This document shows positions 1 through 5,127 of a DNA stretch of 10,196 nucleotides, in pieces (position 1 is the first letter of the stretch; every line of letters begins with the position of its first letter). This DNA comes from DATKMS01 sp041497995 (GTDB taxonomy: Bacteria; Desulfobacterota; Binatia; HRBIN30). A program made the translations under genes and the position numbers. The DNA lies in contig JBGQHM010000250.1 of the NCBI GenBank assembly GCA_041497995.1, positions 1 to 10,196 of the forward strand, given 5' to 3'. Under the pieces are notes generated by a model. It was given only the letters and a program-made list of their open reading frames with translations, had not been told where the DNA came from and searched no databases.

Positions 1-759
1 ATGAGCAGCGGCATCGAAGATTTCGCCAGTGACACGCTGGCGTGGCCGGAGATTCTCACCCACGTCGGCATGAAGCCGCTGCTCTTCCAGCCGGGAACCG
101 GCTACTGCTACAGCAACCCGAGCTTCCTGTTGCTCGGTGCCGTCATCCAACAGCTCACGCAGACGCCGTATGACCAGTTCATGCAGCAACAGGTGTTTAC
201 GCCTGCCGCCATGACGACGACGCTCATTCACACACCGACCGACCAACCAAGCAACCTGGCCACGGGCTACGCCTACGACGCGTCGGCAAAAATGTGGACG
301 GCACCGACACCGCGTCCACCGCTGTCTTCATTCAGCGCCGGCGCCATCATCTCGAACGCTGTCGATCTCGCGACATTCATGGCGGCGCTGCAAAACCGCA
401 CGTTGCTGAGCGGCGCAACGTATCAGCTCATGTGGACCGACGTGACCCTTGAGAATCCATCGCGTGCCGGCGACTGGGGGCTGGGGTGGGAGGTGGCCAC
501 CGCTGCGCCGTATGCGATCTATCGCAAGGACGGTGGCCTGCCCGGCATCACGTCGCAGGTGTCGCTGTACGAAGCTGGCACCGCGAAGATCGGCGTCGCC
601 ATCGCATCGAATGAAGACGCAGTGAAGGGCTATGTGCCCCTCGCCGTGGACATCATCGACGCGGTGCTGGCGAGCACACCAGTGCCCAACCCGACCGGCG
701 CCGGGCTCGGCTGCACCCCGACGCCGTGCTTCAACTGCCCCACGGCTACGCCTGGATAG
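1..759 (+). CDS. Beta-lactamase-family serine hydrolase, C-terminal part (5' end outside window)
   Basis: This is the C-terminal 252 residues of a serine hydrolase of the beta-lactamase / penicillin-binding-protein-like family (Pfam Beta-lactamase). The ATG at position 1 is probably an internal codon: the first residues, MSSGI, align with the conserved segment usually written HTSGI, which follows the catalytic SxxK motif by several tens of residues. The SxxK motif itself should therefore lie upstream of the window. Visible motifs are PGTGYCYSNPSFLLLG (residues 31-46) with the Y37-x-N39 triad, and K176-D177-G178-G179 at the KTG/HxG position, followed by LPG. The last 25 residues are a Pro/Thr/Gly tail with three Cys and may be disordered. 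Family members include esterases, D-aminopeptidases and carboxypeptidases, so the substrate cannot be assigned. The gene converges on the crotonase, with a long inverted repeat between the stop codons. Confidence 0.85.
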   Translation: MSSGIEDFASDTLAWPEILTHVGMKPLLFQPGTGYCYSNPSFLLLGAVIQQLTQTPYDQFMQQQVFTPAAMTTTLIHTPTDQPSNLATGYAYDASAKMWTAPTPRPPLSSFSAGAIISNAVDLATFMAALQNRTLLSGATYQLMWTDVTLENPSRAGDWGLGWEVATAAPYAIYRKDGGLPGITSQVSLYEAGTAKIGVAIASNEDAVKGYVPLAVDIIDAVLASTPVPNPTGAGLGCTPTPCFNCPTATPG

Positions 760-823
760 GTTGTTAGGTTGTTGGTTGTTACGTTGGTAGGTTGAGGTTC
801 CTAACAACCAACAACCTAACAAC
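760..823. repeat. 22-bp perfect inverted repeat between convergent genes (possible bidirectional terminator)
   Basis: Positions 760-781 and 802-823 are exact reverse complements over 22 bp, with a 20-nt loop (782-801). A G-U pair (759/824) could extend the stem. The arms are built from the words GGTT/GTTGTT on the left and AACAACC on the right. The loop also contains GGTAGGTTGAGG, so the whole spacer is low in complexity. The element starts directly after the stop codon of the serine hydrolase and ends 15 nt from the crotonase stop codon. That placement suits a transcription terminator serving both convergent genes. There is no clean U tract, so intrinsic termination is inferred. A mobile palindromic repeat is the main alternative. 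Confidence 0.88.
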
Positions 824-838
824 TAGCAACCTGCTCTC

Positions 839-1639
839 TCACTTCCCGACGAATTCCGGCGGCCGCTTCTCCATGAACGACAGGATACCTTCCTGGAAAT
901 CGTTGGAGCGGAAAAGCAGCAGGAGCTGCATCAGCACGTGGTGCGAGTGCGATTCGAAGTCTTCACCGAGGCCGTGACGGTAGAGCCGCTTCATGGCGCG
1001 AATCGCGAGCGGCGCATTGCCGGCAACCTTCGCAGCCCACGCGTGCGCTTCGGCTTCAAGCTGACCCGCCGGAACGATCTTGTTGACGAGTCCCAGCTCG
1101 AGCGCGCGTGCCGCAGGTAAATCGTCGGCGAGGAAGCCAATCTCGCACGCCTTTGCCCAGCCGACCAAACGCGGCAGGTACCACGTCCCGCCGCTCTCCG
1201 GGATGATGCCGCGCTTCGCGAAGCCCGGGATGAGCTTGGTGTGATCAGCCATGAGGCGGATGTCGCACCCGAGCGCCATGTCGAGCCCGTAGCCGGCCGC
1301 GGGTCCGTTGATCGCGCAGATCACCGGCGTGTCGAGCTGTTGCAGTACCGTCGTCGGCAGATTGCGCGTTCCAAAATGCTGCGCACCGCCGCCGGGAGAC
1401 AGCGTACCGGCACCGCCGATGCCTTTGCCGGCCGCCGCATCCTTCAGATCGAGTCCGCTGCAGAAGCCGCGGCCGGCGCCGGTGATGATGATGACACGCA
1501 CGTCGTTGTCGGTGTCCGCTTCACTGAGCCGCTGGGTCAGCAGCTCCAGCATCTCGAAGCTGATGGCGTTGAGGCGCTCCGGCCGGTTGAGGGTGAGTGT
1601 CGCAATGTGATCGGCTTTCTCGTACAGCAGATCGGCCAT
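839..1639 (-). CDS. Enoyl-CoA hydratase/isomerase (crotonase) family protein, PaaG-like
   Basis: A complete 266-residue crotonase, the usual family length, acting on acyl-CoA thioesters in the cytoplasm. The N-terminus has LTLNRPERLNAIS (residues 15-27) and TGAGRGFCSGLDL (53-65), part of the CoA-binding and oxyanion-hole region. The centre has ICAINGPAAGYGLDMALGCD (107-126). GIIPESGGTWYLPRLVG (144-160) closely matches the phenylacetate-pathway isomerase PaaG (GLIPDCGGTW). The protein ends in EKRPPEFVGK, again PaaG-like. By alignment, the two catalytic glutamates of rat mitochondrial hydratase become Asp120 and Phe140, and Glu148 sits at the acidic position of the PaaG IPD motif. This suggests isomerase or specialised activity rather than plain hydration. 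The start is fixed by AGGAGG 7 nt upstream; an in-frame upstream extension is rejected. The gene is divergent from the SDR at 1778. No other phenylacetate genes are visible, so the symbol is left blank. Confidence 0.94.
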   Translation of the reverse strand: MADLLYEKADHIATLTLNRPERLNAISFEMLELLTQRLSEADTDNDVRVIIITGAGRGFCSGLDLKDAAAGKGIGGAGTLSPGGGAQHFGTRNLPTTVLQQLDTPVICAINGPAAGYGLDMALGCDIRLMADHTKLIPGFAKRGIIPESGGTWYLPRLVGWAKACEIGFLADDLPAARALELGLVNKIVPAGQLEAEAHAWAAKVAGNAPLAIRAMKRLYRHGLGEDFESHSHHVLMQLLLLFRSNDFQEGILSFMEKRPPEFVGK

Positions 1640-1777
1640 GGGTGATCCTCCTGTCGTTCGCATGTCGCTTATGGCGCATCGCGCGTCGCAAATCGAGGTG
1701 AGCAAAAGGGGAACACCCGGTGACGCTATCGACTCGTCTCTTGACTCTCGACCGCCGAGGGTGGACTTGAAGAGTCC
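1640..1777. promoter_or_regulatory. Divergent intergenic region between the crotonase and the first SDR
   Basis: These 138 bp must hold the promoters of both divergent genes, but I see no convincing -35/-10 pair for either. Visible elements are as follows. A 17-nt word at 1666-1682 recurs at 2554-2570 with 15/17 matches. The 13-nt word CTTGACTCTCGAC at 1740-1752 recurs exactly at 3574-3586, before smpB. A short hairpin, GGACT-TGAAG-AGTCC (1763-1777), touches the SDR start codon and contains the weak Shine-Dalgarno-like GAAGAG. GACTCT at 1743-1748 and AGAGTC at 1771-1776 also form a 6-bp inverted pair. Confidence 0.5.
1647..1652 (-). promoter_or_regulatory. Shine-Dalgarno site of the crotonase gene
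   Basis: On the minus strand this reads AGGAGG, a perfect anti-16S match, 7 nt before the ATG at 1639. It selects the 266-residue start over the longer open frame that runs to 2062 and overlaps the SDR. Confidence 0.9.
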
Positions 1778-2536
1778 ATGGGCCGCCTCGACGGAAAGGT
1801 CGCGATCGTCACCGGCGCCGGGCAAGGGATCGGCCGTGGCATCGCGCTGGTCTTTGCACGCGAAGGTGCAAAGGTAGTGATCGCAGAGATCAAGGAGCAT
1901 CGTGCCGCGCGCACCGCGGACGAGATCGTCGCCGCGGGCGGCGACGCGTTCGGGATCTTCACCAACGTGAGCCAGCGCGAGCAGGTGCTTCACATGGTGG
2001 AGGAGACCGTCCGGCGCTACGGCACCGTCGACATCATGGTGAACAACGCGCAAGGCATGCACTCGCGCACCCCGGTTGCCGAGCTGACGAGCGAACAGGT
2101 CGACATCTTCTGGGTCTCCGGCGTGAAGGGCACCCTGTGGTGCATGCAGGCGGTCTATCCGATCATGCAGGCGAAGGGATACGGCCGCATCATCAACTTC
2201 GTTTCATCGGCCGGCTTCCGCGGGGAACCTGGCCTCGGGGATTACAACGCGACGAAAGAAGGGATCCGCGCGCTCACCAAGACCGCGGCGCGGGAATGGG
2301 GCCGTGAAGGCATCACGGTAAACTGTATCGCCCCCGGGGCGCTGTCGAAGCGTGGCCAGGAATTCATGAAGCGCGACCCGGAAGAGTTCGAGCGTCGCAA
2401 CGCCCAGAAGGCCATCCCGCGCCTCGGGGATCCGGAAGAGGACATTGCCCCGGTCGCACTGTTCCTCGCCAGCGACGACTCGCGTTTCGTCACCGGCCAG
2501 ACGATGTTCGCCGATGGCGGCTATTGTCTGCTCTGA
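1778..2536 (+). CDS. Short-chain dehydrogenase/reductase (classical SDR), probably NAD(H)-preferring
   Basis: A complete 252-residue classical SDR, a Rossmann-fold oxidoreductase of hydroxy/oxo groups in the cytoplasm. The nucleotide-binding motif TGAGQGIG is at residues 12-19. The acidic Glu37 at the end of beta-2 favours NAD(H) over NADP(H). NNAQ (89-92) replaces the usual NNAG. The catalytic residues are Ser143, Tyr156 and Lys160 (YNATK), with the normal 13-residue Ser-Tyr spacing. The fourth tetrad residue, Asn in the usual 'VNLKG' stretch, appears as Gly115 (SGVKG, 114-118). The C-terminus has the family's LFLASDDSRFVTGQTMFADGG. The ATG start gives the expected N-terminus GRLDGKVAIVTG; a weak GAAGAG precedes it. 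The second SDR follows after 90 bp on the same strand and may be co-transcribed. It is FabG-like by motif, but the substrate is unknown. Confidence 0.94.
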   Translation: MGRLDGKVAIVTGAGQGIGRGIALVFAREGAKVVIAEIKEHRAARTADEIVAAGGDAFGIFTNVSQREQVLHMVEETVRRYGTVDIMVNNAQGMHSRTPVAELTSEQVDIFWVSGVKGTLWCMQAVYPIMQAKGYGRIINFVSSAGFRGEPGLGDYNATKEGIRALTKTAAREWGREGITVNCIAPGALSKRGQEFMKRDPEEFERRNAQKAIPRLGDPEEDIAPVALFLASDDSRFVTGQTMFADGGYCLL

Positions 2537-2602
2537 AGACGCCGATCGCGTCTCGCATATGGCGTATCGCAAGAAAGTTGCAGCGCTTACCACTTGCCTT
2601 AT

Positions 2603-2620
2603 GCCACGTGCCACGTGCCA
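2603..2620 (+). repeat. Short tandem repeat (GCCACGT x about 2.5) before the second SDR
   Basis: GCCACGT occurs at 2603-2609 and 2610-2616, followed by GCCA at 2617-2620, and includes two overlapping CACGTG palindromes. The array ends 6 nt before the chosen ATG at 2627, where a Shine-Dalgarno would be expected and none is visible. Confidence 0.65.
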
Positions 2621-2626
2621 ATCTCC

Positions 2627-3439
2627 ATGGACCTCAATCTGAGCGGCAAGATCGCCCTGGTCACGGGCGGCAGCAAAGGCATTGGCGGTGCGATTGCGCT
2701 CGAGCTGGCGCGGGAAGGTGCCGATGTCGCGATCTGCGCGCGCGAAGCGGGGCCGCTCGACGAGGCTGCGCGTCACATCGCGGCGCTTGGACGTCAGGTG
2801 CTGGCGGTACCGGCGAACCTCGCCAGCGCTGACGGCGTGCGCAGCGTCGTCGATGGCGTCCTCGCCACCTTCGGACGCGTCGATATTCTCATCAACAACG
2901 TCGGCGGTGCCCCCGGACCCGGCGGCTTCGCCAACCTCACCGATGAGCACTGGCAGGCCGCGTGGGATCTGAACGTCATGTCGGCCGTGCGTTTCTCCCG
3001 TGCGCTCATCCCTGGAATGGTTGAACGCCAGTGGGGCCGCGTCATCAATGTTGCCTCAACCTCGGCGCGCGAGCCGGACACCGTCGTGGTCCACTACAAC
3101 TGCGCCAAGGCCGGACTCTTGGCGCTCTCGAAGACGCTCGCAAACGCGTACGCCAAGGACGGCGTGCTGGTGAACTGCGTGCTGCCCGGTCTCACGCGCA
3201 CACCGGCGGTCGAGTCGAGTGCGGCGAAGCGCCTCAAGGAACAGGGTATCGACGTCGAGGGAATGACCCCGGACGATCTGGTGAATCGCTACTACATTCC
3301 GCGCCGGCCGCTGCCCGTCGGCCGCATCGGGCAGCCGGAGGACCTCGCTGGCATCGTCGCCTTTCTCGCCTCCGAGCGCGCCGGCTTCATCACTGGAACG
3401 GCGATCAACGTCGACGGTGGCTGGGTGAAGTCGATCTAG
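2627..3439 (+). CDS. Short-chain dehydrogenase/reductase (classical SDR), probably NADP(H)-preferring
   Basis: A complete 270-residue classical SDR. TGGSKGIG lies at residues 13-20 and Arg39 ends beta-2 (CARE), so together with Lys17 it looks built for NADP(H). NNVG is at 90-93. The full catalytic tetrad is present: Asn116 (DLNV), Ser144, Tyr157 and Lys161 (YNCAK). The C-terminus is standard (FLASERAGFITGTAINVDGG). A segment of roughly 30 residues after the LPGLTRTP turn (about 195-228) contains MTPDDL and is the likely substrate-lid region. The ATG at 2627 gives the normal SDR N-terminus MDLNLSGKIALVTGG. A TTG at 2594 would add 11 residues read from the spacer repeat and is rejected. There is no clear Shine-Dalgarno. 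The gene is 90 bp downstream of the first SDR, so joint transcription is plausible. It is 3-oxoacyl-reductase-like; substrate unknown. Confidence 0.94.
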   Translation: MDLNLSGKIALVTGGSKGIGGAIALELAREGADVAICAREAGPLDEAARHIAALGRQVLAVPANLASADGVRSVVDGVLATFGRVDILINNVGGAPGPGGFANLTDEHWQAAWDLNVMSAVRFSRALIPGMVERQWGRVINVASTSAREPDTVVVHYNCAKAGLLALSKTLANAYAKDGVLVNCVLPGLTRTPAVESSAAKRLKEQGIDVEGMTPDDLVNRYYIPRRPLPVGRIGQPEDLAGIVAFLASERAGFITGTAINVDGGWVKSI

Positions 3440-3573
3440 GCCTGCGGCCAGCGTCTTTCTATGGTCCGCTCCCGTTGGTCGCTATGCGCTGCCCTCGCAA
3501 ACTTGACTCAAGCGCGATGAGTGCTTTGCCCTCAAGGACATCTGGTCGAGAGAGCCCATCCCTGTAGCAGACC

Positions 3574-3604
3574 CTTGACTCTCGACTGTGGACTCTCGAC
3601 TCTG
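3574..3604 (+). repeat. 14-bp tandem repeat before smpB, sharing a word with the 1740 spacer
   Basis: Two 14-bp units, at 3577-3590 and 3591-3604, differ at one base (GACTCTCGACTGTG and GACTCTCGACTCTG). The 13-nt stretch 3574-3586 is identical to 1740-1752, upstream of the first SDR. The array ends 6 nt before the smpB ATG. The rest of the 3440-3610 spacer shows no clear promoter, RNA or ORF; a weak GGCC-TGC-GGCC stem lies just after the second SDR stop. Confidence 0.7.
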
Positions 3605-3610
3605 TCCCCA

Positions 3611-4081
3611 ATGTCTACTGCCAAGGACCGACTCGCCGCCCAGCGCGACATCGCCGTCAACCGGCGTGCCCGCCACGACTACTTCATTGAAGAGAGCCTT
3701 GAGGCTGGGATCGTGCTCACCGGCAGCGAAGTGAAGTCGCTCCGCGCCGGCAAGGCGCAGCTCAAAGATAGCTACGCGCGCATCGAGCGCGGCGAGGCTT
3801 GGCTGGTGAACGCGCACATCAGCGAGTACAGCCCCGCGGCGCAGTTCGGGCACGAGCCCATCCGCCGCCGCAAATTGCTGCTGCACACGCGTGAGATAGA
3901 ACGGCTCATCGGGAAGACGAAGGAGAGTGGTCTCACCCTGATTCCGTTGCGCCTGTACTTCAAGCACGGCCGTGCCAAGGTCGAGATCGGGCTGGCGCGC
4001 GGCAAGAAGCTCTACGACAAGCGAGAGTCGATCAAAGAGCGCGAGACCCGACGGGAGATGGACCGGGCGATGAAGTCGTGA
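3611..4081 (+). CDS. smpB: SsrA-binding protein SmpB
   Basis: A complete 156-residue SmpB, the tmRNA partner that delivers SsrA RNA to stalled ribosomes for trans-translation. Diagnostic stretches are RHDYFIEESLEAGIVLTGSE (21-40), VKSLRAGKAQLKDSYARI (41-58), NAHISEYS (67-74), the basic HEPIRRRKLLLH (81-92) and LIPLRLYFKHGRAKVEIGLARGKKLYDKR spread over 110-138. The basic tail KERETRREMDRAMK (142-155) is the part that enters the mRNA channel in characterised homologues. The length is typical. The ATG at 3611 gives the usual short Lys-rich N-terminus. A GTG at 3521 would add 30 residues read from the spacer repeats and is rejected. No tmRNA gene (ssrA) is visible nearby. A bulged hairpin follows the stop codon. 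Confidence 0.97.
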   Translation: MSTAKDRLAAQRDIAVNRRARHDYFIEESLEAGIVLTGSEVKSLRAGKAQLKDSYARIERGEAWLVNAHISEYSPAAQFGHEPIRRRKLLLHTREIERLIGKTKESGLTLIPLRLYFKHGRAKVEIGLARGKKLYDKRESIKERETRREMDRAMKS

Positions 4082-4110
4082 ATTGGTGACCCGTCGGAAG
4101 GGCGCTCCCG

Positions 4111-4132
4111 GATTCCCCTCAACCAGGGGATC
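4111..4132 (+). terminator. Bulged stem-loop after smpB, possible terminator
   Basis: GAT-t-CCCCT / AGGGG-ATC makes an 8-bp stem with one bulged T and the loop CAACC, 30 nt after the smpB stop codon. No U tract follows, so intrinsic termination is doubtful. It could separate smpB from the toxin-antitoxin pair. Confidence 0.3.
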
Positions 4133-4182
4133 GAACCGCATGGCTCTTGTCCGCCGCAGGTCGCCGTAATACAAACGACTAC

Positions 4183-4467
4183 ATGGCTTCCAGCAAGGTG
4201 ATGACCCTCCGGATCGACCCTGAGCTGTTGGACCAGCTGCGGGCGGTGGCGCGAGCGGAGCGGCGCAGCGTATCGGCGCAGGTGGTGCATCTCGTCCGCA
4301 GGGAGCTGGGCACGCACACCAAGGCAGCGACTCGATCGGTGCTCCCCACGTTGGGCTGGCTCCAACACCTCGACGCTCCTGACGATCTCGCCGCGTACCG
4401 GCGCGTTCGCCGCGCCCTGTCGCGTCGCCTCCAAGCACGGGCCCGACAGCACGCGCGCTCCAAGTGA
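4183..4467 (+). CDS. Ribbon-helix-helix antitoxin of a VapBC-type pair
   Basis: A small basic protein of 94 residues. Residues 6-43 fit a ribbon-helix-helix DNA-binding domain: a beta strand VMTLRIDPEL followed by helices LDQLRAVARAE and SVSAQVVHLVRREL. The C-terminal part (about 55-94) would wrap the toxin; it contains WLQHLDAPDDL and ends in an Arg-rich helix. Identification rests on this fold plus position: its stop codon overlaps the GTG of a PIN-domain toxin (GTGA, 4 nt), the classic antitoxin-toxin coupling. RHH antitoxins normally repress their own promoter. A loose TTGTCC (4148) / TACAAA (4170) pair with 16-nt spacing would place transcription start almost at the ATG, so the mRNA may be leaderless; this is weak. 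The ATG at 4183 is preferred over a TTG at 4147. A start at Met7 is also possible. Confidence 0.78.
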   Translation: MASSKVMTLRIDPELLDQLRAVARAERRSVSAQVVHLVRRELGTHTKAATRSVLPTLGWLQHLDAPDDLAAYRRVRRALSRRLQARARQHARSK

Positions 4468-4856
4468 AGGCATACGTGCTCGATACGCACGCGCTTGTCT
4501 GGTACCTGCGCGGGCGGCGCGTCGGCAAAGCCGCCGGTCGAGCCCTGCGGGAGATCGATCGTGGAGCAAGCCGCGCCTGGATTCCGGCCGTTGCGCTGGT
4601 GGAGATCGCCCTGCTGCGCGAACGCGGACGCAGCGCGATTGGCGTCGCTGAGGTCGAGGCCAGCATGGCGCGCAACCCGGAGCTGCAGCTGCTACCTCTC
4701 GACTTCGCACAGGCGAAGGAGTTTGCGCTCTTGCGCGGCGTCACCGACCCGTTCGACCGGCTCATCATGGCTGCGGCGCGAAGCACTGGCTGTCCCATTG
4801 TAACGGCCGATGAGGGGATTGCAGCGAGCGGGCTTGTCCACGTTGTTTGGGACTAA
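4464..4856 (+). CDS. PIN-domain ribonuclease toxin (VapC family)
   Basis: A complete 130-residue PIN-domain protein, the usual VapC size. VapC toxins are Mg2+-dependent RNases that cut tRNA or rRNA when released from the antitoxin. The acidic active-site set is visible: Asp7 (VLDTHALVW), Glu47 (VALVEIALL), Asp98 (DPFDRLIMAAA, with Asp95 nearby) and Asp116 (VTADEGI). The motif pattern D-THALVW / DPFDR / VTAD is that of the PilT-N-like VapC branch. The start is GTG, overlapping the antitoxin TGA by 4 nt, which implies translational coupling. Downstream, CCCA/TGGG around 4864-4880 makes only a weak stem without a U tract. The RNA target cannot be read from sequence. Confidence 0.88.
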   Translation: MKAYVLDTHALVWYLRGRRVGKAAGRALREIDRGASRAWIPAVALVEIALLRERGRSAIGVAEVEASMARNPELQLLPLDFAQAKEFALLRGVTDPFDRLIMAAARSTGCPIVTADEGIAASGLVHVVWD

Positions 4857-4932
4857 GCGGTTCCCAGCACCAAAATGTGGGCGCGCCGGTAAGGAGAGTC
4901 TGAGCCAGTAGGCAACTGCGCTCACGTATCTG

Positions 4933-5115
4933 ATGACCACCGCCCCCGTGACTCTGCTGTTCACCGACCTGGTCAACTCCACCGAGCTGCTGCAGCGCGC
5001 CGGCGACGAGCAGGCGCAGCGGATCTTTCAGGCGCATCATCGACTGCTGAAACGCTGCGTCGCCGGCACGGCGGGCGGGACCTGAAGTGGCGGGGCGACG
5101 GACTCACGCCGCTGC
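4933..5115 (+). pseudogene. Truncated, frameshifted N-terminal remnant of a class III cyclase/AAA regulator
   Basis: The ATG at 4933 opens a 50-codon frame, beginning MTTAPVTLLFTDLVNSTELL, that ends at TGA 5083-5085. Its first 41 codons match the start of the intact regulator at 8132 with 36/41 identical residues and about 83% identical bases; 14 of the 19 differing codons are silent. A 1-nt deletion around 5050-5083 shifts the frame: reading on in the other frame gives LKWRGDGL, the equivalent of VKWLGDGF. Homology fades at about 5110-5120, next to the acylase stop codon at 5128. Upstream (4857-4932) there is no similarity to the region before 8132. The remnant cannot encode a working cyclase, since it keeps the first metal Asp but loses the frame before the second. 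The 3' boundary is approximate. Confidence 0.82.
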
Positions 5116-5127
5116 CCGCCGAGCCCC

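Noticed and set aside
1640..2062. Extension of the crotonase frame to 407 residues
   Set aside because: The added N-terminus overlaps the first SDR on the opposite strand and has no family similarity, whereas the ATG at 1639 has a perfect AGGAGG and gives the normal family length.
2594..2626. TTG start for the second SDR
   Set aside because: The 11 extra residues are encoded by the GCCACGT repeat; SDRs of this type start a few residues before the GKxALVTGG strand, as with the ATG at 2627.
2204..2950. 248-codon minus-strand frame spanning the two SDR genes
   Set aside because: Antisense to two SDRs with intact catalytic motifs; no recognisable domain.
3521..3610. GTG start adding 30 residues to SmpB
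   Set aside because: The added residues come from the spacer repeats and do not resemble SmpB; the ATG at 3611 gives the standard length.
4082..4182. tRNA or tmRNA-like T-loop (GGTTCGATCCCC on the minus strand near 4125-4137), of interest because ssrA often lies near smpB
   Set aside because: The flanking bases do not form the 5-bp T stem, and no acceptor, D-arm or anticodon arm can be drawn in the 100-bp spacer.
3482..4798. 438-codon open frame on the minus strand across smpB, the antitoxin and the toxin
   Set aside because: Arg/Ala/Pro-rich translation with no recognisable domain, antisense to three well-supported genes. It is a typical shadow in GC-rich DNA.
4933..5085. The 50-codon frame as a functional small cyclase-like protein
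   Set aside because: It keeps only the first metal Asp and stops at a frameshift, beyond which homology continues in another frame. A remnant explains it better.
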